Source: Buddleja alternifolia (Eukaryota > Streptophyta > Magnoliopsida > Lamiales > Scrophulariaceae). Taken from it: 64,000 nucleotides of DNA. A program made the translations under genes and the position numbers. The notes under the pieces were generated by a model. It saw nothing but the letters and a program-made list of their open reading frames with translations, was not told the origin of the DNA and made no database searches. Below, piece by piece: positions 58,501 to 64,000 of this stretch (position 1 is its first letter; each line of letters starts with the position of its first letter). The stretch is taken from NCBI GenBank assembly GCA_019426215.1, contig CM033397.1, positions 27,220,480 to 27,284,479 of the forward strand, given 5' to 3'.

Positions 58501-58818
58501 TTTTTTCAGTATACCAACTATAATTTGGTTTTACCAAATTGCCTATATCCTTAAAGTCATTTTCTCGGATTTAATTTCAGACATTTGATCGACTTTCACG
58601 ATCTTACTCCGACAATTAACATCCTTTATTCTTGACCAAGTTGTGTACTTTGTACAATATGTCGTCCACATTTCTCTCTTCAGAGAGCACGTTTCATAAT
58701 ATGAAACATTTGGAAAAATTATCACTTAGAAACCTTATAGGTTCATAGTGACGACGTTCCACACTGTCTATTTTAATTTCTTAAAATTAGACTAGTTTTT
58801 CTTTCGCTTAAGTGAAAC
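55581..58818. other. Long non-coding block, probably decayed LTR-element sequence
   Basis: No gene is supported in 3.2 kb. A TGTTGGGAAAAATTC at 55901 could be an LTR edge of a minus-strand element, and TATAAATA on the minus strand (56444-56437) could be its TATA box, but I could not find the other edge. 56150-56400 is AT-rich with repeated AATATTTAAG and CTCAAATTAGTACTA words. Tandem repeats lie at 58171-58430. The frame at 57077-57304 shows no known domain. Confidence 0.45.
58171..58430 (+). repeat. Degenerate tandem repeat on CACCCACCATTTG, about 37-bp period
   Basis: Six units, each starting CACCCACCATTTG or a close variant and continuing with a TGGTT-rich tail, at intervals of about 36-40 bases. 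Non-coding. Confidence 0.75.
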
Positions 58819-59515
58819 TGTTGGTCCCACAATGGCATACGAAAGGGTCTAGAAGGGGGGGGGGTTGAATAGACCCTGAAGTCTTTTTCGACTTCAAATT
58901 GTTTCGTATTGAAATCTCTTTTGAACGCTTAAGGATAGTAATCGCTTGACTAGTCGCTTACAAGTGTAGGCGCTTGACTAGTCGCTTACTTGAAGACTAG
59001 TTTGATAAAGTTAACTTAGACTTAGTGATTTCAACTATTACCAAAGTAGGGTAATGTCTCAATCGCTTAATCAGGGTTAGCACAGCGGAAGTATTTTAAA
59101 GTCTTCTCTTGAAAATGTTTTAGCGTTACAAAAGTTTTTCTTTAGTTGCTTTCCTTTTAAATCGTTTTGAACGCTTAGAAGTGCTCAGCGCTTTGTCAAG
59201 CGCTGGAGCTTATTTTGAAAGCTTAGCGTTCTCTTTTTCACCAAGATAGTCGCTTAACTGTTTTAAAGCCTTTTTCAAGATAATATGCAAATGTAGAGCA
59301 AAGTATTAAAACAGTAAAGTGACACAAGATATTTGTAAGGTTCACTGGGTGGTGTAATCCCAGCTACGTCCTTCTTCTCCTTTGCACTCGGAGGCAATCC
59401 ACTAAATTGATTCTCAAAGAGTCACACAGAGACTTCTACAAAATAGGGAAATAGGAAGAGATGGATGTGGATGACTTGAGCTCCTTGGTCACACAGATTT
59501 CTGCTACAAGCCACT
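58819..59515 (-). repeat. SIRE-type LTR fragment (second copy in window)
   Basis: Begins TGTTGGTCCC and follows the LTR at 4423 closely (GGCATACGAAAGGG, GTTGAATAGACCCT, AGCTCCTTGGTCACACAGAT). There is no primer site at its left edge, so it is a 3' LTR or a solo LTR, with any element body lying to the right. Cut at 59515 by gypsy element C; the next LTR bases are not seen in this window. Confidence 0.85.
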
Positions 59516-60966
59516 TGATAAGTTCACATTTTACAAGTTTTTTACCCCTTTGATTTAGGTATTTTCGTCATAATTTAGTAATGAATATCCTGTATAGTGC
59601 TTTGATTTGTTTCAATTTCATGTGTGTAGGGATGTAAGTCAAATAGATCAATTATTGAGTAAGAAGGCAGAACAAGAGAAGGAAAAGCGAAGAAAAATAT
59701 GAATCTGCCATTCTGGACCGCGGCACAGAACCGCGGCACTAAACCCGGCGCAAGACCGCGGTCGCGGTACAATGCCAAATGAGAAACCCGGATAGGACCG
59801 CGGCACAGGACCGCGGCCTTCGGCGCCCAGAACACCGCGGCCCTGTTATGACCCTTCGGCACCCTGTTAGGCCTCGGCAAACCGCGGCAGGACTTGTTTT
59901 TTTAGACCGCGGCACTGTGCCGCGGCACTGCTTGCCATCCGAGCCGCGGTCGGTTTAGAATGTGTGCCGCGGTCCGATTTCCCCGATGCCCTAATTTTAA
60001 GTCCGCCGTTTTCCTCCTTTATAACACACTTTTCTCTTGGAAAACATTGGGAGTTGTTCTAAAAACACATAGGGAAGCCATAGGAAGACCCAAGGAAGCT
60101 TGAGGAGCCATTTTCATCATCAAAAGCTTGGATTCACACCTTGTAATAGGGAGTAATTCAACTCTTTCTCTTTGATTAGTTTATCAACTATGTCTTATAG
60201 AATTGTTGAATCATTTGTTATTATAAGTATGAGCTAAGCATCTTTGTGGTTGGGTTATGTAAATACTTGTGATGTTTTGTGTTTAATGAATGATTAATTT
60301 CCGGATTTATTACATTCTTGTTACATGTTTGATTTTATGCTTAATGCTTTCACATGAATGATCACCATGTGTTTGATATAATGCTTTGTCTTGAGACCGA
60401 GAGGAGATAAATAAAGGGAGATCGAAAAATCAAACATCATAACGTAACAATTGACTAGAGATAGAATCGATTGCGTTGTGTGGCTTTTTGTGATAAGATG
60501 ACCCGATTGAATGTAGGATCTTCGTAAGCAAGGAATTCCTTTGAACCTAAATGCATGTTAGTTAATTCAATCTTCACTATAGAGATATAGGAAGTTGTTA
60601 ACTAGTATAGGCTTGTTATTTCAAGAGATTGAATAATAAATACATTAGGGGGTTTCGCCATAACAAGAGCGTTCTAAAAATCCGGATAATTGAGAGTTCA
60701 TGAACATAGAATAGAACATAGTAGGATCATAACCCAATCACCTCTTTCCATTCGATTTATTATCTTGTTTATCACATAGTTGTCTTTGATTATTTTCATA
60801 GTATAAACACCTATCATCTTATAAATTGATTTAGCTTAGAATTAGATAACATAGCAATTACGAGCATTGAATCCAATTGTCCCTGTGGAGACGATATACC
60901 CCGGGCTAAATAGTCCACTTTATTACATTGCACGACCTAGTATACTTGCTAGGATTTCGCGTGTCA
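59516..60966 (+). repeat. 5' LTR of element C (1451 bp)
   Basis: TGATAAGTTC...TTCGCGTGTCA. Contains eleven CCGCGG motifs between 59715 and 59980 and a TATA-like TTTATAAC at 60018. The rest is AT-rich. No coding frame is supported. Confidence 0.9.
59715..59980 (+). repeat. CCGCGG motif array in LTR of element C
   Basis: Eleven copies of CCGCGG, most as GACCGCGGCAC or close variants, irregularly spaced, ending about 40-50 bases before the TATA-like box. Seven copies of the same motif lie in gag (62821-62970). Confidence 0.9.
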
Positions 60967-60972
60967 AGTTTT

Positions 60973-60991
60973 TGGCGCCGTTGCCGGGGAC
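60973..60991 (+). promoter_or_regulatory. Primer binding site of element C
   Basis: TGGCGCCGTTGCCGGGGAC, six bases after the LTR; matches the plant Asp tRNA 3' end complement over 18 bases. Confidence 0.92.
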
Positions 60992-61037
60992 AATTGCGTT
61001 ATTTAATATTGTAATTCACTTATCTATTCTAAGACTA

Positions 61038-61250
61038 AGTTGCTGTTTTTGCATTTTGGTTTGCTGTTTTTGCGTTTTAAGTTGCTGTTTTTACGTCTAA
61101 AGTTGCTGTTTTTGTGTTTTGGTTTGTTGTTTTTATGGTTTAGTTGCTGTTTTTGCTATTTTGGTTTGCTGTTTTTACATCTTGAGTTGCTGTTTTTATG
61201 TTAAAAATTGTTGTTTTTGCGTTTTGGTTTGCTGTTTTTTACGTTTTAAT
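61038..61250 (+). repeat. Tandem repeat TTGCTGTTTTTGCGTTTTGG in leader of element C
   Basis: About ten imperfect units of roughly 21 bases just upstream of gag. The strand is almost free of A-rich or structured segments, so the RNA would be U-rich. Confidence 0.85.
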
Positions 61251-61297
61251 TTTGGTTCTTTTGATTCTATTGTTAGGTTGACTTCTTTGAGTATTGC

Positions 61298-63058
61298 ATG
61301 ACCTGCACATCTCAAGGAAACCTTGAAGATTTTGATTCCGAGATCGAGCGCACTTTCAATAGAAGAAGACGAGCACAAAGCTTAAACGAGAATCAATTTG
61401 AGGCAATGGAAGGGAACAATCCCGTTAATTTAGAGGACCCGGGAATTCAAGCCTTGATTCAAGCCGCTGTTGCTGCCACTTTAGCACAAAGACAAGAGCA
61501 AGCTCCCCGTCCTTTACGTGATTATATGCAACCCACTGTTCATGGAGCCGCTGGTGCTATCGTACTACCCACGGTAGAAGCAAACAATTTTACAATATCA
61601 CCGGCTATTCTTCAACTCATTTTCAATGAACAATATCGGGGTACGGCGGATGAGTCACCACATGCTCACATTACCAAGTTCCTTAGCTATTTGAGCACAT
61701 TTCGACAAAATGGAGTGACCGATGATGCCATTAGAATGAGACTCTTTCCGTTCTCATTGAGGGATAAAGCAAGAGCTTGGCTTGACTCATTGCCAACGGC
61801 ATCCATTCATACTTGGGACCAGTTGGTGGAGAAGTTTTTGAGTAAGTATTTTCCACCGGGGAAAACAGCCGCTATCAAAGTTGAGATACAAGGATTTCGA
61901 CAAATGGAGGGAGAGTCACTCTATGAAGCACTTGAAAGATTCAAGGAACTTCTCCGAAAATGCCCTCACCATGGTTTTGCAGTTTGGACTCAAGTGACCA
62001 TCTTTTATCAAGGCCTTGGACCCGGCCTTCGCACTCATCTAGACGCAGCTGCGGGTGGTTCACTCATGAATTTACCACCACAAGCGGCTTGGGAAATGAT
62101 CGATAGAATGTCGGAAAATAACTACCAATGGCCTACCGAGAGAGTAATACTTCCAAAGAAGGCGAGTGGAGTTTATGAAGTGGAAGCTTCCACTTCACTA
62201 GCTAATCAAGTAGAACTATTGCACAAGAAATTGGATGCTATGAATTTCTCGGTAAACCAAGTGCAAACGTTGTGTGAAAATTGTGGTGGAAATCATCACA
62301 TTACGGAGTGTCAACATGGCAGTCAATCTTATCATTCCGAATGTGTTGAAGATGCGAATTATGTGCAAAATTCAAATAGGACACAAAACGATCCATTTTC
62401 TGAAAAATATAATCCGGGGTGGAGAAATCACCCAAACTTCTCATGGAGTAACAACAACAATGTGGTGAAGCAACCTCCCGGGTTTCAATCACACGGTGAT
62501 AGACCGCCATTTCAACGTCAAGGGGGTTTTCAACCCAACACATTTCACAAACAAGGAAGTTACCAACCACAAGAAAAGAAACCGAGTTTTGAGGAATTGA
62601 TGCTCCAATATATAAAGAAAAATGATGAACGGTGTCACAACCTTGAAATTAATGTGAGCAACATACAAACTCAATTGGGACAATTGGCTAGTCAACTCTC
62701 AGGTAGAACACCAGGATCGCTACCTAGCGACACCGAGAAAAACCCGAAAGAACAGGTTCAGGCCATCGCATTGAGAAGTGGTAAAAACGTTGGTGCTGAA
62801 AATTTACAAAAATCCGACTTGAACCGCGGCACTGAACCGCGGCCTGAAATTCCAGTGTCCAATTTTTCCGAACAGGACCGCGGCACTGAACCGCGGCACA
62901 CCATCTCAGACAAACAGTTTTCTGAACAGGACCGCGGCACACCACCGAACCGCGGTCCAATGCCGCGGCACAGTTACCTGTTTCGGACAACGGCAAATCT
63001 GCATCCCGCACTGCTCCTGAACCTGTACAGCCACGACCACCTTTTCCTTTGGCACTAA
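61298..63058 (+). CDS. Athila-like Gag protein of element C
   Basis: 586 codons from the first ATG after the leader repeats. The start reads MTCTSQGNLEDFDSEIERTF, like the start of element A's frame ([12 protein letters not shown]), which supports the choice. The Gag capsid-like domain lies at about residues 95-250 (ADESPHAHITKFLSYLSTF, LRDKARAWLDSLP, ERFKELLRKCPHHG). A zinc knuckle CENCGGNHHITEC is near 325. A Gln/Pro-rich region and the motif ALRSGKN follow near 490. The C-terminus has a repeat of DRGTEPRH-like units encoded by the CCGCGG motif. The frame shifts relative to protease near 62965 and stops at 63056-63058. Whether this is a break or a programmed shift is not clear; element A has gag and pol in one frame. 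Confidence 0.92.
   Translation: MTCTSQGNLEDFDSEIERTFNRRRRAQSLNENQFEAMEGNNPVNLEDPGIQALIQAAVAATLAQRQEQAPRPLRDYMQPTVHGAAGAIVLPTVEANNFTISPAILQLIFNEQYRGTADESPHAHITKFLSYLSTFRQNGVTDDAIRMRLFPFSLRDKARAWLDSLPTASIHTWDQLVEKFLSKYFPPGKTAAIKVEIQGFRQMEGESLYEALERFKELLRKCPHHGFAVWTQVTIFYQGLGPGLRTHLDAAAGGSLMNLPPQAAWEMIDRMSENNYQWPTERVILPKKASGVYEVEASTSLANQVELLHKKLDAMNFSVNQVQTLCENCGGNHHITECQHGSQSYHSECVEDANYVQNSNRTQNDPFSEKYNPGWRNHPNFSWSNNNNVVKQPPGFQSHGDRPPFQRQGGFQPNTFHKQGSYQPQEKKPSFEELMLQYIKKNDERCHNLEINVSNIQTQLGQLASQLSGRTPGSLPSDTEKNPKEQVQAIALRSGKNVGAENLQKSDLNRGTEPRPEIPVSNFSEQDRGTEPRHTISDKQFSEQDRGTPPNRGPMPRHSYLFRTTANLHPALLLNLYSHDHLFLWH
62821..62970 (+). repeat. CCGCGG motif array inside gag of element C
   Basis: Seven CCGCGG copies as AACCGCGGCAC or GACCGCGGCAC, the same motif and strand as in the LTR array. 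It lies directly after the ALRSGK motif, the same place where element D carries its own LTR motif. Confidence 0.9.
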
Positions 63059-63060
63059 AA

Positions 63061-64000
63061 AAGGGGAAACTTGATGCTCAATTTCTAAAATTTGTAGAAA
63101 TGTTTAAACAATTGCGCATTAACATTCCTTTTGCAGATGCTATTCTCCAAATGCCAAGCTATGCTAAATTTCTCAAGGAAATTCTTTCGAACAAACGCAA
63201 GCTTGAAGAACATGCAACCGTTGCACTCACCGAGGAATGCTCCGCGATACTTCAGAATAAGCTTCCCCCTAAGCTTAAAGACCCAGGGAGTTTCTCAATT
63301 CCTTGCACAATAGGTTCTCTTACCTTCTCTAAAGTTCTTTGTGATTTAGGAGCAAGTATTAATCTACTTCCTTTCTCGCTTTTCAGGAAGCTGGGGCTCG
63401 GAGAACCAAAGCCAACCACCGTTTCTCTCCAATTGGCGGATCGATCCATTAAGTATCCACGAGGGATGGTCGAAGACGTACTAGTCAAGATTGATAAGTT
63501 CATCTTTCCGGTGGACTTTATAGTATTGGACATGGAAGAAGACGTCGAGATGCCACTTATTTTGGGTCGTCCATTCTTGAATACGGGTAAAGCTTTAATT
63601 GATGTCGCTAATGGTAAGCTCATACTAAGAGTAGGTGAAGATCAGGTTACTTTTAATGTATATCAAGCAATGAGGCATCCTTCCACTACCCCTACTTGTT
63701 ATGCTATTGATATTGTTGATCATGCTTCTGTTGAGTACTTTCAGCTTCATAATGATGATGACTTATTAAAAACTTGCTTAATTGGCCCTATGGACAAAGA
63801 GACCGATGTGGAGCACTTACAAGAGATGTTGGCTAGCCTTGAGGCCAATCCGCCTAATAAACGGAGTTATCGACCAAGATTTGAATCTCTAGATCGCCCA
63901 TTGACCACTCCACCAAAACAATCAATAGAAGAACCTCCGACACTCGAACTCAAACCTTTACCATCTCATTTGAAATATGCTTTTCTTGATACTTCGGAAA
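63061..64000 (+). CDS. Element C pol start: protease and linker (open at window end)
   Basis: An open frame runs from before 63061 to the window edge without a stop. It shows the linker PSYAKFLKEILSNKRKLEE and protease core LCDLGASINLLPFSLFRKLG (about 63340-63395). The flap region LQLADRSIKYPRG, MPLILGRPFLNTG (about 63550) and the pre-RT text LELKPLPSHLKYAFL (about 63945) follow. Element A has the same order and spacing before its RT. RT itself lies beyond the window. As in A, the protease reads DLGAS. Confidence 0.9.

Larger units (their letters stand above)
59516..64000 (+). mobile_element. Athila-like Ty3/gypsy element C, 5' half (continues beyond window)
   Basis: 5' LTR (59516-60966), Asp-tRNA primer site, repeat-rich leader, gag and the start of pol up to the linker before RT. 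It is inserted in a SIRE-type LTR; CCACT (59511-59515) is the likely left target duplication. The Gag-protease text is close to element D and less close to A. Confidence 0.92.

Noticed and set aside
61038..61260. Cysteine- and phenylalanine-rich peptides read from the U-rich leader repeat
   Set aside because: Products of a tandem repeat with few stops, just upstream of the real gag start.

Overview
The window is plant nuclear DNA, most likely from a eudicot, and consists almost wholly of transposable elements. Supporting signs are Ty1/copia, Ty3/gypsy, LINE and CACTA-type sequences of plant type, primer sites matching plant initiator-Met and Asp tRNAs, AT-rich filler, and no recognisable host gene. 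The density and nesting suggest heterochromatin. The species cannot be told from the sequence.

Left part (1-28852) is one nested stack. The outermost layer is copia element 3 (24057-28847, body only plus 3' LTR). Copia element 2 (5943-24056) sits in its gag region. Copia 2 was itself hit twice: a SIRE-like copia (1-5942, minus strand) lies in its 5' LTR, and a nearly complete Athila-like gypsy element A (9987-19950, target duplication AATGG) lies in its integrase. A 1.2-kb non-autonomous CACTA transposon (26856-28063, target duplication TTT) sits in the reverse transcriptase region of copia 3. Element A carries a 1612-codon gag-pol frame ended by one internal stop.

Middle part (28848-45660) holds a non-coding stretch with a foldback (MITE-like) repeat and a minus-strand chromovirus remnant. 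That remnant is split by copia 4 (30808-35240, target duplication GTAAC) and then cut by an Athila-like element D (minus, 3' LTR at 35918-37253) which keeps gag and protease but lacks RT, RNase H and integrase. A copia 5 fragment with 3' LTR (about 41400-43786) and a minus-strand LINE remnant (43787-45660) follow.

Right part (45661-64000) holds a Tat-like LTR element (46050-55575, target duplication AGTTT). Its only coding content is a decayed, spliced, antisense gene of the 'putative gypsy type transposon' family, and its right LTR is interrupted by copia 6 (50361-55386, minus, target duplication ACCTT). A poorly explained non-coding block (55581-58818) leads to a second SIRE-type LTR (58819-59515). 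This is cut by Athila-like element C (59516 to the window end), with 5' LTR, gag and the start of pol.

The most interesting structure is in the non-coding parts of the three Athila-like elements. (1) Each LTR has an unrelated short-motif array just upstream of a TATA-like box; in C and D the same motif also occurs inside gag, right after the conserved RSGK-type motif. (2) Downstream of pol, A and D share paired stem-loops with base-pair-preserving changes. (3) A and D each carry two copies of a stem-loop (AGGA or AGGG loop) plus G-rich polypurine module, one internal and one at the LTR. Everything here is read by eye; no alignment or database search was run.
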